Notes: generated from the letters alone by a model not told the origin. Shown: positions 6,894 to 16,110, counted from the stretch's first letter. The stretch: DNA of 36,652 nt from an uncultured Eubacterium sp. (GCA_947385775.1 CANDMI010000036.1:1-36652), one strand, 5' to 3'. Program-made: numbers and translations.

Positions 6894-8814
6894 TCTTTTT
6901 CTTTCCTTTTTTCCCTTTCCTGCCCTTATTGGACTGCGTCTGCGTCTTTAACTGCGATGCCTGCCCTTCTGTTTTTAACTGTGGACTGACTGTATTTTCG
7001 GTTCCGTCATTTTTCGCCTGCTCCTGTGCTTCCAGCAAAAGCCGCTTTTGGTTTTTCTTTACAATTTCATTCACAGCCAGCCCCAATCCCATCATGATCC
7101 AAAAGATCGGCGCCACAGCTACCGTAGAATCATTTAAAAACGCAACGACCATATAAGTAAACGTAGCAAGCAAAAGCCCCGCGCCAATAATCTCCGCCTC
7201 ATCCTGAAACGCGGCCTTTCGATATAGCCGAAAGCTTCCTATAAAATACCAGATATACAATGTCAAAAACGCGATCAAGGCTAATACGCCGCTTTGCGTC
7301 GCTATCTGCAAATATAAATTATGGGGCTTTAAATCCACCGCCGTGCTCATGCCGTCGTATATTTTTTCCACATAGTCGTCCTGCGGGAACGTAACCCCGT
7401 AAGTGTCTGCGCCAGTTCCAAAAATAATACTTTCTTTTAACATCGGAATCGTCTTTGACCAAATGGTTCCACGATATTCAAATTTCTGCTCTAAAAAGTC
7501 CAGCGCGACATGCGGCGCATTGTTGATCTTTACCCAGTTTCCAAATACGTTATAATAATAATACGTTCCGTCGTCCATCTTCCTGAAATACCAGTCCTTG
7601 TAATCCGCCCTGACTAACACGGCTATCTGGTCCTCCACCTTCACCACCTGGGCAAGGAAATCTGGAAAACGCCCGTCCGCCACCGTATAAGTAAAGCTCG
7701 CCTGGTCCACCGTATTTGGGATATCCTGCCCGTTTCCGTCCTTAAGCAGCACCGCGATATTGCCTTCTTCATTGATATCATACGCCATATGGAACTCCTG
7801 CCCCATATAGGTGATCGCGACATCCTGATCCCCGGTTACGATCTTCGAGATTGGATTCGGCATAGGCTGCACAGCATTGAATAAATTGGTAAACTTTGCA
7901 ACAATTAAATTGTTCTTTGACAAAAACGACATCACGATCACGATCGATACCGCAGCTATGGGAATGACAAGCTTCCATGCCCTGATCAAATGCTTATAAA
8001 GCAGTATCACTGTAAGCACGACCGTCACCGCAAACCCTACCACGCCGCTTCGGTTTCCGGAAGCAAGCAGACACACAAGGGAAGCCGCCAGCATCACAAG
8101 GTAAATAAGCCGGTAGATCAGTTTCTTATTTTTAACAAGCAGCGCGATCTCCACCGGTATCATCAGGGCAAAATAGGAGGCGACATAGTTTGGATTATAC
8201 AATGTCAAAAATACGCGCCCTTTTTCAAAAATAATGCTTGTGCCGTCCAGCACATTTTGATCCGTAGAGCCAGTAATCAGCATTTTTCCAAGCCGCGTTC
8301 CAAAAAAATCATATCCCGCCGCCTGGAACACGCCAAGCACAAGCATCACGCCAAGCCCGATCGTAAGCCACAGCATAATGCGGTCCATATCCTCTATCGT
8401 ATTGATAAACTGGTAGGCGTAAAATAAAATCACGCAATAGCCCAGCAATACCCATAAGGATTCAAACACCTCGGAAGAGCCATGAAAGGAAAAATATTTA
8501 TATTGTGAAAACAGCGTTGACAACAGAGTAAAGCCGGCGTATACCGCAACCGGGATCAGTTCATAACACAGCTTAAACTCCTTCTTTTTTATAAAATAGC
8601 GGTAGAAAAGCGCCGCGCACATGATCGCCGCTACGATGATAATGGCCACCGCCTTATAATATAAGAAAAACTCCTGCTGCCTGTCGTCCTGTGGATACCA
8701 GCCAAACTGCGCGAAATTCGTGGAATACACATGTACGCGCACAATTAACGGCACAACCGTCAAAAGCAATACGAGCGGCGCCAGATAAACTTTTAGTTCA
8801 TTCTTTTTTTTCAT
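6883..8814 (-). CDS. O-antigen ligase/polymerase-like (Wzy_C) polytopic membrane protein
   Basis: About 643 residues with roughly ten or more hydrophobic helices. A large soluble extracellular loop lies near residues 320-465. A Wzy_C-type segment follows it, with FGTGADTYG and PHNLYLQIATQSG, the His-containing signature of lipid-linked glycan ligases and polymerases. The C-terminal tail is very basic (KGRKGKKGKKK). I start at the ATG at 8814 because GAGGA lies 7 bases upstream. Two in-frame ATGs further up (8820, 8835) lack a ribosome binding site. The likely role is transfer or polymerisation of a surface glycan. No other glycan genes are adjacent, so the substrate is unknown. The soluble insertion is larger than in simple WaaL proteins. 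Confidence 0.82.
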   Translation of the reverse strand: MKKKNELKVYLAPLVLLLTVVPLIVRVHVYSTNFAQFGWYPQDDRQQEFFLYYKAVAIIIVAAIMCAALFYRYFIKKKEFKLCYELIPVAVYAGFTLLSTLFSQYKYFSFHGSSEVFESLWVLLGYCVILFYAYQFINTIEDMDRIMLWLTIGLGVMLVLGVFQAAGYDFFGTRLGKMLITGSTDQNVLDGTSIIFEKGRVFLTLYNPNYVASYFALMIPVEIALLVKNKKLIYRLIYLVMLAASLVCLLASGNRSGVVGFAVTVVLTVILLYKHLIRAWKLVIPIAAVSIVIVMSFLSKNNLIVAKFTNLFNAVQPMPNPISKIVTGDQDVAITYMGQEFHMAYDINEEGNIAVLLKDGNGQDIPNTVDQASFTYTVADGRFPDFLAQVVKVEDQIAVLVRADYKDWYFRKMDDGTYYYYNVFGNWVKINNAPHVALDFLEQKFEYRGTIWSKTIPMLKESIIFGTGADTYGVTFPQDDYVEKIYDGMSTAVDLKPHNLYLQIATQSGVLALIAFLTLYIWYFIGSFRLYRKAAFQDEAEIIGAGLLLATFTYMVVAFLNDSTVAVAPIFWIMMGLGLAVNEIVKKNQKRLLLEAQEQAKNDGTENTVSPQLKTEGQASQLKTQTQSNKGRKGKKGKKKNGK

Positions 8815-8849
8815 CCTCATTTCCTCTTTTTTCATCGTTTATAATATAG

Positions 8850-8880
8850 AAAAAACCTCAATGAATACTCACTGAGGTTT
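8850..8880 (-). terminator. Terminator after tRNA-Gln
   Basis: On the minus strand AACCTCA and TGAGGTT form a 7-bp stem with a 12-nt loop, followed by TTTTTTC. It starts 4 bp after the tRNA-Gln 3' end and ends before the O-antigen-ligase-like gene. Confidence 0.85.
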
Positions 8881-8883
8881 GCG

Positions 8884-8955
8884 CTGGCCCACAAGGATTC
8901 GAACCTTGAAATGACGGAGTCAGAGTCCGTTGCCTTACCATTTGGCGATGGGCCA
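8884..8955 (-). tRNA. tRNA-Gln (anticodon CTG)
   Basis: Complete cloverleaf on the minus strand: acceptor TGGCCCA/TGGGCCA, anticodon stem ACGGA/TCCGT with loop CTCTGAC giving anticodon CTG (Gln, CAG), T loop TTCGAAT, discriminator G. CCA is not encoded. It lies 66 bp after the yigZ-like gene and is closed by its own terminator. Confidence 0.95.
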
Positions 8956-9021
8956 TTATTTTGTCGCCAGTCAGTTCCTTGCCCGCCGACAAAAATATTA
9001 TATAACGCCTTTCCAAAAAAA

Positions 9022-9687
9022 TCAAGTGTTTTTTTCAAATATTTCTACTTTTTTTTCAATCACGGCAAATTCCACATTATCGCCCATCACAAGCCTTGCC
9101 GTACCATTTGTCCCCTCAGTGACCGCCTTTATGATCTCTTCTTTTTGGACGGTCGGCACAACCGCCTGTATCTGCACCTTTTGTGTATACAACGTATCCT
9201 GCACCGCAATTTCATGCTGGGCTAAAATATACTGGATCTTCCCAAGCCCGTTGTAATCCGTATGGATATCCATCAAAAGTCCCTGCCGCTTTTCGATGAC
9301 CACAGACTGGCGCAGCCCCTCCTGCGCCGCCTGCTGGTAAGCGCGCACCAGTCCTCCTGTGCCAAGCAGCACGCCGCCAAAATACCTGGTCACTACCACA
9401 ACCGCATTATGGATATCCTCCCGCAGCAAAATATCCAAGATCGGCCTGCCCGCCGTGCCGGACGGCTCCCCGTCGTCCGAGCAGCGGGTCAGCTCATGAT
9501 TACGCCCTATGCTAAAGGCGTAACAATTGTGCCTTGCGTCCCAATATTCTTTCTTTTTCGCGCTGATAAACGCCGCCGCCTCTTCCTCGCTGCATATCGG
9601 CGCGGTATTTGCGATAAAGCGGGATTTTTTTTCTGTAATTTCCCCTGCGCCGCCTTCATAAACGACCTTTATTCCTTGCTCTGACAT
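9022..9687 (-). CDS. YigZ/IMPACT family protein
   Basis: 221 residues. The N-terminal UPF0029 domain shows KKSRFIA, DARHNCYAF, DDGEPSGTAGRPIL and VVVVTRYFGGVLLGTGGLVRAY, the classic signature. The C-terminal DUF1949 ferredoxin-like domain follows. The eukaryotic homologue IMPACT influences translational control through GCN1. The bacterial role is not established. It is cytosolic and lies 5 bp after the PBP1A gene, so the two are probably co-transcribed. Confidence 0.93.
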   Translation of the reverse strand: MSEQGIKVVYEGGAGEITEKKSRFIANTAPICSEEEAAAFISAKKKEYWDARHNCYAFSIGRNHELTRCSDDGEPSGTAGRPILDILLREDIHNAVVVVTRYFGGVLLGTGGLVRAYQQAAQEGLRQSVVIEKRQGLLMDIHTDYNGLGKIQYILAQHEIAVQDTLYTQKVQIQAVVPTVQKEEIIKAVTEGTNGTARLVMGDNVEFAVIEKKVEIFEKNT

Positions 9688-9692
9688 TTCAC

Positions 9693-12476
9693 CTAATCCT
9701 CCGCCTCTTGCTGGCTGTCTGGACTGTTCTCACCGTTTGCATCCTGTCTGCTGTCCGGGCTGTCCCCGCCGCTTGCGTCCTCTTCGCCCTGCGGACTGTT
9801 TTCGCTACCCGCTCCTTCACGGTTTCCCTGCGCATTTCCTTCGCCGTCATCCACGCCCGTATCGTCCGCATTGGTATTATCCGCATTCGTATCATCCGAA
9901 ACGGTATCATCCGTTTGCGTATCGTCTATTACGCTATCGTCTGTTTGCGTATTGCTGTCCGGCACATTTGTCGGCTGTAAATGTATCAGGCAGGTATCCG
10001 CAAGATCTCCTGTATACATATACGCGCTCTCCATAGAGCCAGGCTCGCCGCCCACTAAGCGAACGCTGCTGGACGCCACCGGACAGTACATGCCCGCCAG
10101 CTTTCCGGAAACGGCGCAGATTTTTATGAGCGCATGATGGTCGCACTCCTCCTTTGGCACGTAATCCTCGTCAAAATATTCCGTCACCGCCATTCCCCCG
10201 CGGGGATCGTTTGTGCAGACCCCTTCTTTCATAAGCAGGCCGGATTCCTTGCACACCTCGGCTTTTACAATGCCATGGGGCTTTTTAAATTTCTTTTTCG
10301 CAAGGCCCTCATGACCCCGGCTCATCACCGCTTTCCAGATCAGCTTTGGATAAGCCACCTGGGCGCCGTCCTGCTCGGTCGCGTCGTCAAAGCCGCCCCA
10401 CACAACGCAGGTATAATAAGGAGAAAAGCCCGCAAACAGCGCGTCTTTATTTTTCGTAGTCGTGCCGGACTTGCCAGCCAAAGACATCCCTTCAAAATTC
10501 GCGACCTGCCCGGTTCCTCTCGTCATTACGTCCTGCATCGCGTTTGTCAAAAGCCACGCGGTTTTTTCAGACACCGCCTCGCTCCATTGCGGTTCATTGT
10601 CTAACAGCACGTTTCCTTCATGGTCTAAAATTTTCGTATACAGCCGCGGCTTCGTATACTGCCCGCCTCCCGCGATCGCGGCATAGGCGGCTGTAAGCTC
10701 CAGGTTGGTCACGCCCTTTGTGATCCCGCCAAGCGCCAGCGCTTCGTTATAATCCTCCTGCGTCAATGTGGTAAATCCAAACCGGCGCGTCAGATAATAA
10801 TACCCGGTGTCGATGCCAATGTCCGCAAGCGTCTTTACCGTCACGACGTTAATGGAATGCGTGATCGCCTCCCGAATCGAGGTATACCCTCTGTAAATCT
10901 TATCGTAATTTTTTAATTCCACGCCATTCTTATACGTATATGGCGCATCGTCCTCTGTAAAAGCAAGCGACATTTTCCCGGTGTCCAGCGCAGGCGCAAA
11001 CGCCGCTAAAATCTTAAACGTAGAGCCTGGCTGCCTTACCGAGCTGGTGGCGCGGTTTAGCGTCAGATTCCCGGTCTTTTCCCCGCGTCCCCCGACGATC
11101 GCCTTAACTTCCCCGCTGCTTTGGTCTATGACGGTAACCGCCGCCTGAGGCTGTATCGTATAGTTTATCACCTCGCCGTTTTCCGGAACGCTGTCTCCTT
11201 TTTCTAAAATATCCCGCTTATACTTTTCAACCGCCGCTAACGCCTCCTGCTCGGTGGAAAAATTAATGGTAAAATTTTCATCCGCCGATCGGTAATAGGA
11301 CAGCATCGTCTGTTCATCATAATATTGAAACGAGCCGTCTTTTTTTTGCACCGTCAGCATATAAGAAAAAGAAGTCTTTGGCTCGGTCGGATAGTTTTGG
11401 ATATTATTGATCTCCTGCTCGCAGATCGCCTGCATATCCGGGTCCTGGGTGGAATAGATCGTCAGCCCGCTATTATAAAGCGCCTTATACGCTTCCGTCT
11501 GGGTATAGCCAAGCCGCTCCATCAGATCGTCGATCACCTGCTCTATCACCGCGTCGTCAAAATAAGAATGGATGCTGGATTTTTCCTCCTGTCTGGCATG
11601 AACCGCCTTTATCCGGCTGTATACATCATCCGCAAGCGCCTTTTTATACTGCTTTTTTGTGATCATGCCCTGTTCTTTCATATCGTCTAACACCTGCTTG
11701 CGGCGCTCGGCGTTTTTCTTTGGATGGCTGATCGGGTTATAGCCGCTTGGATTTTTCGTAATCCCCGCAATGACCGTGCATTCCGACAAATTGAGCTTGG
11801 ACACGTCTTTTCCGAAATACCTTCTGGCGGCGGACTGCACCCCGAGGGAGTTTGCGCCAAGGTTTACCGTATTGAGGTAATTTTCCAAAATCCATTCCTT
11901 GGACTGCACCTTTTCTAACTGCAACGCCAGATATTGTTCTTGTATTTTGCGCTTAAACCGGTCAAGCTGTGAATTTTCGCTTGTCCAGTTTGTGAAAACA
12001 TTATTTTTCAATAACTGCTGCGTGATCGTGCTCGCCCCTTCGGAAAAATGAAACCCGGAAGCGATGCCTTTTACCCCAGCCCGGATAATGCCCTTGATGT
12101 CGATCCCATTGTGCTCCCGAAACCTTGCGTCCTCGACCGCGATAAACGCGTTTTGCAGATTCACCGGTATCTCGTCCAGCGTCACATAAATACGGTTGGA
12201 GCCGGAAGCCACCAGCGTAGCCGTTGTGTTCCCTTTCGCGTCCACGATTGTCGACAAAAATCCCGTCGGCGTCGCGTCAATATCCTGGATATCCGGCGAC
12301 GCCGCAAGCACGCCGTTATATAACCCATAGCCCGCGCTCCCGACGCATACCGCAAGCGCCAGCAAAGACAGCATGACGCAGGTAAAAAAAAGCGCGGCGC
12401 ATTTATTCGCGATCTTCGCCTTTTTCGATAAAACCGCTTTCCGTTTTTTACGGATGCTCTCTTTTCCAAAATCCAT
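9693..12476 (-). CDS. Class A penicillin-binding protein 1A
   Basis: 927 residues. A basic cytosolic N-terminus is followed by one membrane anchor (about 29-52). The GT51 transglycosylase domain has the catalytic Glu in VEDARFREHNGID near residue 113 and EGASTITQQLLKN. The transpeptidase domain has STFK near 485, SIN in THSINVV, and KSGTT near 667. The protein polymerises lipid II and cross-links peptidoglycan on the outer membrane face. The last 75 or so residues are an acidic, repetitive tail of D/T/N units (DDTQTDDTVSDD and similar) and then G/E/S-rich sequence, an extracytoplasmic low-complexity extension. The ATG at 12476 has GGAGG in the 12 bases upstream. dcd lies 74 bp upstream and yigZ 5 bp downstream. 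Confidence 0.95.
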   Translation of the reverse strand: MDFGKESIRKKRKAVLSKKAKIANKCAALFFTCVMLSLLALAVCVGSAGYGLYNGVLAASPDIQDIDATPTGFLSTIVDAKGNTTATLVASGSNRIYVTLDEIPVNLQNAFIAVEDARFREHNGIDIKGIIRAGVKGIASGFHFSEGASTITQQLLKNNVFTNWTSENSQLDRFKRKIQEQYLALQLEKVQSKEWILENYLNTVNLGANSLGVQSAARRYFGKDVSKLNLSECTVIAGITKNPSGYNPISHPKKNAERRKQVLDDMKEQGMITKKQYKKALADDVYSRIKAVHARQEEKSSIHSYFDDAVIEQVIDDLMERLGYTQTEAYKALYNSGLTIYSTQDPDMQAICEQEINNIQNYPTEPKTSFSYMLTVQKKDGSFQYYDEQTMLSYYRSADENFTINFSTEQEALAAVEKYKRDILEKGDSVPENGEVINYTIQPQAAVTVIDQSSGEVKAIVGGRGEKTGNLTLNRATSSVRQPGSTFKILAAFAPALDTGKMSLAFTEDDAPYTYKNGVELKNYDKIYRGYTSIREAITHSINVVTVKTLADIGIDTGYYYLTRRFGFTTLTQEDYNEALALGGITKGVTNLELTAAYAAIAGGGQYTKPRLYTKILDHEGNVLLDNEPQWSEAVSEKTAWLLTNAMQDVMTRGTGQVANFEGMSLAGKSGTTTKNKDALFAGFSPYYTCVVWGGFDDATEQDGAQVAYPKLIWKAVMSRGHEGLAKKKFKKPHGIVKAEVCKESGLLMKEGVCTNDPRGGMAVTEYFDEDYVPKEECDHHALIKICAVSGKLAGMYCPVASSSVRLVGGEPGSMESAYMYTGDLADTCLIHLQPTNVPDSNTQTDDSVIDDTQTDDTVSDDTNADNTNADDTGVDDGEGNAQGNREGAGSENSPQGEEDASGGDSPDSRQDANGENSPDSQQEAED

Positions 12477-12550
12477 GGAAACGCCTCCTTTCGCCCAAAG
12501 CGCTTTTGAGATTTGATTTAAAAACGCTTAAGCAATTTTCTACGAATCCC

Positions 12551-13078
12551 TTACGGATTGCCTAAAAGCTCCTGGTATAATAAGCTTGGCTGTACATCCT
12601 CGTTGTTTTGGTACTTGCCGCTTGCGTATTCTTCATAATCTCCCAGTATCGTATGGTAATAAATCTGGCAGATCTCCACGCCCGGATAAATGACGATCGG
12701 AGTGATACAGTGCATCTCCAGCGTCCAGTACCCGGCAAACCCAACGTCGCCAAACCCTGCCGTCACATGCACAAACAGCCCCAGCCTGCCAATCGATGAA
12801 CGTCCCTCCAGCATCGGGACATAGCCCCGCGTCCTTGTGTACTCCACCGTCCTGCCCAGATACAGCCGATTCGGCTCCAGACGCAGCCCTTCCTTTGGAA
12901 TCATAAGCTTCTTTGTCGTGCCGGGAGTTTTCATATCAAGAAATTCATCTTCATAAACCAACAGCTCGTTATGCAAACGCAGGTTATAGCTGTTTGGATT
13001 TAACTGCTTTTGGTGAAATGGCTCTATCACAATCTCATCGCCGATCTTTCGTTCAATCTCTTTTCCAGATAATAACAT
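12551..13078 (-). CDS. dcd: dCTP deaminase
   Basis: 175 residues of the dUTPase/Dcd fold. Motifs visible are LNPNSYNLRL near the N-terminus, MLEGRSSIGRLGL with the catalytic Glu, and GFGDVGFAGYWTLEM. The family deaminates dCTP to dUTP to supply dTMP. Some members also hydrolyse dUTP to dUMP, and the sequence alone does not settle which applies. The last residues (SLLYQELLGNP) form the usual C-terminal tail over the active site. It lies upstream of the PBP1A gene and divergent from the aldose epimerase gene. Confidence 0.92.
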   Translation of the reverse strand: MLLSGKEIERKIGDEIVIEPFHQKQLNPNSYNLRLHNELLVYEDEFLDMKTPGTTKKLMIPKEGLRLEPNRLYLGRTVEYTRTRGYVPMLEGRSSIGRLGLFVHVTAGFGDVGFAGYWTLEMHCITPIVIYPGVEICQIYYHTILGDYEEYASGKYQNNEDVQPSLLYQELLGNP

Positions 13079-13196
13079 GTATTTTGCTCCTTTACCGCTA
13101 ATCTTTTATAGTATACCATATATTTTTCACTTAGAAAAGCATTTGAAAAAATTCCTCAATCCTGCTAAACTATAAAAAACAAGAGAGGAGCGAATT

Positions 13197-14075
13197 ATGC
13201 GATATACATTAGAAAATTCAATTTTAAAGGTCGAGCTGGATTCTTTCGGCGCGGAGATCAAGTCTGTTTTTTCAAAGACCACAGACCGGGAGTATTTATG
13301 GAATGGGGACAAGAAATACTGGGGGCGCACCTCGCCTGTGCTCTTCCCATTTGTCGGCGGCCTGCAAAACAAAGAATACCATTATAATGGAAAAACTTAC
13401 CCAATGGGCCAGCACGGGTTTGCCCGCGACATGGAGCATAGCTTATTAAATCAGGATAATACTTCTATTTGGTTTGAGCTATTATCCAACGAAGAAACGC
13501 TTGCAAAATATCCATTTCCTTTTTCCCTGCAAATTGGCTATGAGCTGAACGAAAATTCGGTAAACGTCTTATGGAAAGTGAAAAACACAGGCGGCTCGCC
13601 AATGTATTTTTCCATAGGCGCCCATCCCGCTTTCCTTTGCCCAATCCATGGGGAAGCGGATAAAAGCGGCTACCGCCTTTATTTTCGCGGGCTAAAGGAA
13701 GTGCGCCACCATGGAAACGACGGGGATTTGGGCCTTGCCCTAGACGAGGACTTGATCCTGCCTCTCGAGGACTGCCGCGCCGTGATCACGCCGGAATTTT
13801 TCGACCGCTGCACTTATATGATAGAAGGAAACCAGACAAACGAGGTCGGTATCGAAGACCCGAACGGAAATCGGTATGTGACAGTCTATTTTGACACGCC
13901 CCTGTTCGCCATCTGGTCGCCGGAAGGAAAAAACGCGCCGTTTCTTTGCATTGAGCCGTGGTATGGGCGATGCGACCGCATAGATTTTCATGGGCAGTTG
14001 CAGGAGCGGGAATATGAAAACCGCCTGGAAGCGGGCGAAACCTTCGAACGCTCTTACCGAATGGAATTTCATTGA
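13197..14075 (+). CDS. Aldose 1-epimerase family protein (LacX-like)
   Basis: 292 residues with the galactose-mutarotase fold. Characteristic segments are GQHGFARDMEH, SIGAHPAFLCP and IEPWYGRCD, carrying the conserved His pair and acidic residue of the LacX/YeaD-like branch. The family interconverts alpha and beta anomers of sugars or sugar phosphates. The actual sugar is unknown and no sugar operon is adjacent. The ATG at 13197 has GAGAGGAG eight bases upstream. It is the only plus-strand gene before 20 kb apart from the candidate RNA, divergent from dcd and ending at a hairpin-rich region. Confidence 0.92.
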   Translation: MRYTLENSILKVELDSFGAEIKSVFSKTTDREYLWNGDKKYWGRTSPVLFPFVGGLQNKEYHYNGKTYPMGQHGFARDMEHSLLNQDNTSIWFELLSNEETLAKYPFPFSLQIGYELNENSVNVLWKVKNTGGSPMYFSIGAHPAFLCPIHGEADKSGYRLYFRGLKEVRHHGNDGDLGLALDEDLILPLEDCRAVITPEFFDRCTYMIEGNQTNEVGIEDPNGNRYVTVYFDTPLFAIWSPEGKNAPFLCIEPWYGRCDRIDFHGQLQEREYENRLEAGETFERSYRMEFH

Positions 14076-14086
14076 TTTAAAGTAAT

Positions 14087-14116
14087 CGAGTAGGGAAGAT
14101 CCATCTTCCCTACTCG
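14087..14116 (+). repeat. Perfect 14-bp hairpin after the epimerase gene
   Basis: CGAGTAGGGAAGAT is followed by CC and then its exact reverse complement, 11 bp after the epimerase stop codon. There is no T tract, so it is not an intrinsic terminator by itself. It may protect the mRNA 3' end or bind a protein. A second stem, GGCCCGCAT with ATGCGGGCC (14123-14131 and 14156-14164), follows directly. Confidence 0.75.
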
Positions 14117-14171
14117 CCGCGCGGCCCGCATGCTGCGTCAGCAACAAACTTCCATATGCGGGCCTGTGCAT

Positions 14172-14220
14172 AAAAAAAGAACCGGACCTGCCAGCATAGC
14201 CGCCCAGATCCGGTTTTTTT
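14172..14220. terminator. Bidirectional terminator between epimerase and symporter genes
   Basis: ACCGGA and TCCGGT pair around a loop that can fold further. The stem is flanked by an A run on the left and TTTTTTT on the right, so it works in both directions. The convergent genes end on each side. Confidence 0.8.
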
Positions 14221-14251
14221 ATGAGAAAACATTTAATAAATAATATCCTGA

Positions 14252-15661
14252 TTATATAACTGTTAAAATCCCAAGAGATTTCAGCAGCAAGATCACAAGC
14301 AGAACTGGAGCGACATACTGGATCATAACCAGATAAAGCCCTTTCCTGCCAAACTTGCACCCGCTCTTTTCAGCTTCGTCAATGACTACTTTCGGCTTTG
14401 CCACCCATCCGATCAAAATACAGGTCGCGATCGCGACAATCGGCATCAGGCAGTTATTGCTGATATAATCCATAATATCCAAAATCTGCGCGTGGGCGCC
14501 ATTTGGAAGCACAATGTCAAAATACAGATGGTTATATCCGAGGCAGACCAATAACCCTGCGGCTAACGCGATCACAGTTTCTATCGCCGCCGCTACAACG
14601 CGCGTAACATGGAACTGGTCCATAATGCTGGACACGACGGCCTCCATTACGGATACCGCGCTGGTCAGCGCCGCAAAAAGCACCATCGCAAAAAACAAAA
14701 TGCCGATAATCCTGCCGATGCCTCCCATCGCGTCAAATACCTTCGGCAGGGAAATAAACATAAGGCTAGGCCCGGAAGCTTCCATCCCTTCTCTGCCCAT
14801 AAACGTAAATACCGCCGGGATAATCATAACGCCAGCCAAAAACGCGACAACGGTATCGCAGATCTCAATCTGGTTAATGGAACGCACCATATTCGCGTCA
14901 TCCCGCACATAGGAGCCATACGCGATCATAATGCCCATCGCAATGCTCAAGCTGAAAAAAAGCTGCCCCATCGCGTCTACCAGCACGGAAAAGAATCCCT
15001 TGACCGTTAATCCCTTCAAATCCGGGATGACGTAGATCAAAAACCCTTGCCACCCAGTCCTTGCCGTCCCCGCGTCGTCCGTATGGTGGATCGTAAGGGA
15101 AAATACAGCGATGCCCACAACGAGCAAAAGCAGCACCGGCATAATGATCTTGGATGAGGATTCAATCCCTTTATTTACGCCTCGAAATACAATAAACGCC
15201 ACAATAAACAAAAAAACCATCATTAAAATGATCGGTTCCAGATCAGACGTAATAAAGTCTGTAAAATATCCATCCTGGGCCGCCGCCTTGCCATCCCCTG
15301 TTATAAACGTGATCAGATATTTTATAACCCATCCTCCGATGGCGCAGTAATACGGCATAATGATCACCGGCACCAGGCAGGACAACACGCCTAAAAATTT
15401 CCATTTCCCATGTATCTTTTCATACGCGGTCAGCGGGCTTTGCTTTGTCTTTCTGCCGATCGCCACCTCTGTCGTAAGCAGCGTAAATCCAAATGTCAGC
15501 GCCAAGATCAAATACAACACTAAAAACAATCCGCCGCCGTCTTTTGCGGCCAGATATGGGAAACGCCAGATATTGCCAAGACCTACCGCGCTTCCGGCTG
15601 CCGCGAGCACAAACCCCAGCGAGCCGGAAAACGAGTTTCTACTTTTTTCCTGTTTCATCAC
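14252..15661 (-). CDS. Sodium-dependent transporter, NSS (SNF) family
   Basis: 469 residues with about 11-12 transmembrane helices. The N-terminal signature GSAVGLGNIWRFPY in helix 1, with the unwound region that binds Na+ and substrate, is diagnostic of the neurotransmitter:sodium symporter family (LeuT, MhsT, TnaT). Bacterial members usually import amino acids, often hydrophobic or aromatic ones. The substrate cannot be read from the sequence. The start at 15661 lies 2 bp after the stop codon of the 97-residue gene. Its ribosome binding site (GAAGG) overlaps the end of that gene, implying coupled translation. Confidence 0.93.
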   Translation of the reverse strand: MMKQEKSRNSFSGSLGFVLAAAGSAVGLGNIWRFPYLAAKDGGGLFLVLYLILALTFGFTLLTTEVAIGRKTKQSPLTAYEKIHGKWKFLGVLSCLVPVIIMPYYCAIGGWVIKYLITFITGDGKAAAQDGYFTDFITSDLEPIILMMVFLFIVAFIVFRGVNKGIESSSKIIMPVLLLLVVGIAVFSLTIHHTDDAGTARTGWQGFLIYVIPDLKGLTVKGFFSVLVDAMGQLFFSLSIAMGIMIAYGSYVRDDANMVRSINQIEICDTVVAFLAGVMIIPAVFTFMGREGMEASGPSLMFISLPKVFDAMGGIGRIIGILFFAMVLFAALTSAVSVMEAVVSSIMDQFHVTRVVAAAIETVIALAAGLLVCLGYNHLYFDIVLPNGAHAQILDIMDYISNNCLMPIVAIATCILIGWVAKPKVVIDEAEKSGCKFGRKGLYLVMIQYVAPVLLVILLLKSLGILTVI

Positions 15662-15663
15662 TT

Positions 15664-15957
15664 TTAACCTTCTACCTTCTGATACCTTTGAAATACTTTA
15701 TCCGCTCCGCAAACATGCTTCGAGCCGTCATCCTCGATCACGATGTAATCACCCTCACTGATAAACGTCCGTCCTCTGCGGTGTTTGATATATGGACATA
15801 CAATGTCGCCATTTTCCAATTTCACCTTTACCAGTGTGTCTGTTACGATCCAACCTTTTGTGACCACATCCGCCCACAGTTCAAATCCATCTTCCAGTTT
15901 TTTTCCTGTCTCATATTTGACGATTTCAGCGGTCAACGCTGTCCTTGCATATTTCAT
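15664..15957 (-). CDS. Small hypothetical protein, co-transcribed with the symporter
   Basis: 97 residues, family not recognised. It is soluble, with a C-terminal SEGDYIVIEDDGSKHVCG segment reminiscent of the PGDY-type ends of small phage-like proteins, though I cannot assign a family. GGAGGAG stands 4 bases before the ATG at 15957. A consensus promoter and a 110-nt leader lie upstream, and its stop codon lies 2 bp from the symporter start. It may modulate or accompany the transporter, but that is inferred from arrangement only. Confidence 0.75.
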   Translation of the reverse strand: MKYARTALTAEIVKYETGKKLEDGFELWADVVTKGWIVTDTLVKVKLENGDIVCPYIKHRRGRTFISEGDYIVIEDDGSKHVCGADKVFQRYQKVEG

Positions 15958-16074
15958 ATTGCTCCTCCTGCACTTCCTGCATTTTATTCATGCATGTATG
16001 GGCATAAATTCCATTTACCGCCCATGTAATTTATCCAAATGTCAACGAGCGCTTACAAAGCTGCCTCAGTTTCT

Positions 16075-16103
16075 ATTATAATCGTACGAATGCAGAAAAT
16101 CAA
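16075..16103 (-). promoter_or_regulatory. Promoter of the 97-residue gene and symporter operon, with structured leader
   Basis: On the minus strand -35 TTGATT (16098-16103), a 17-bp spacer and -10 TATAAT (16075-16080). The leader of about 110 nt can form a hairpin with stem ATGGGC/GCCCAT and inner AAAT/ATTT pairing before the ribosome binding site, so post-initiation control is possible. It lies just after the probable terminator of the transglutaminase gene. Confidence 0.75.
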
Positions 16104-16110
16104 CTAAGTC

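Noticed and set aside
8814-8835. Earlier starts for the O-antigen-ligase-like gene
   Set aside because: The ATGs at 8835 and 8820 have no ribosome binding site, while GAGGA is correctly spaced for 8814.
13740-14360. 206-codon minus-strand ORF opposite the epimerase gene
   Set aside because: Overlaps a well-supported gene and crosses a bidirectional terminator. No family motifs.
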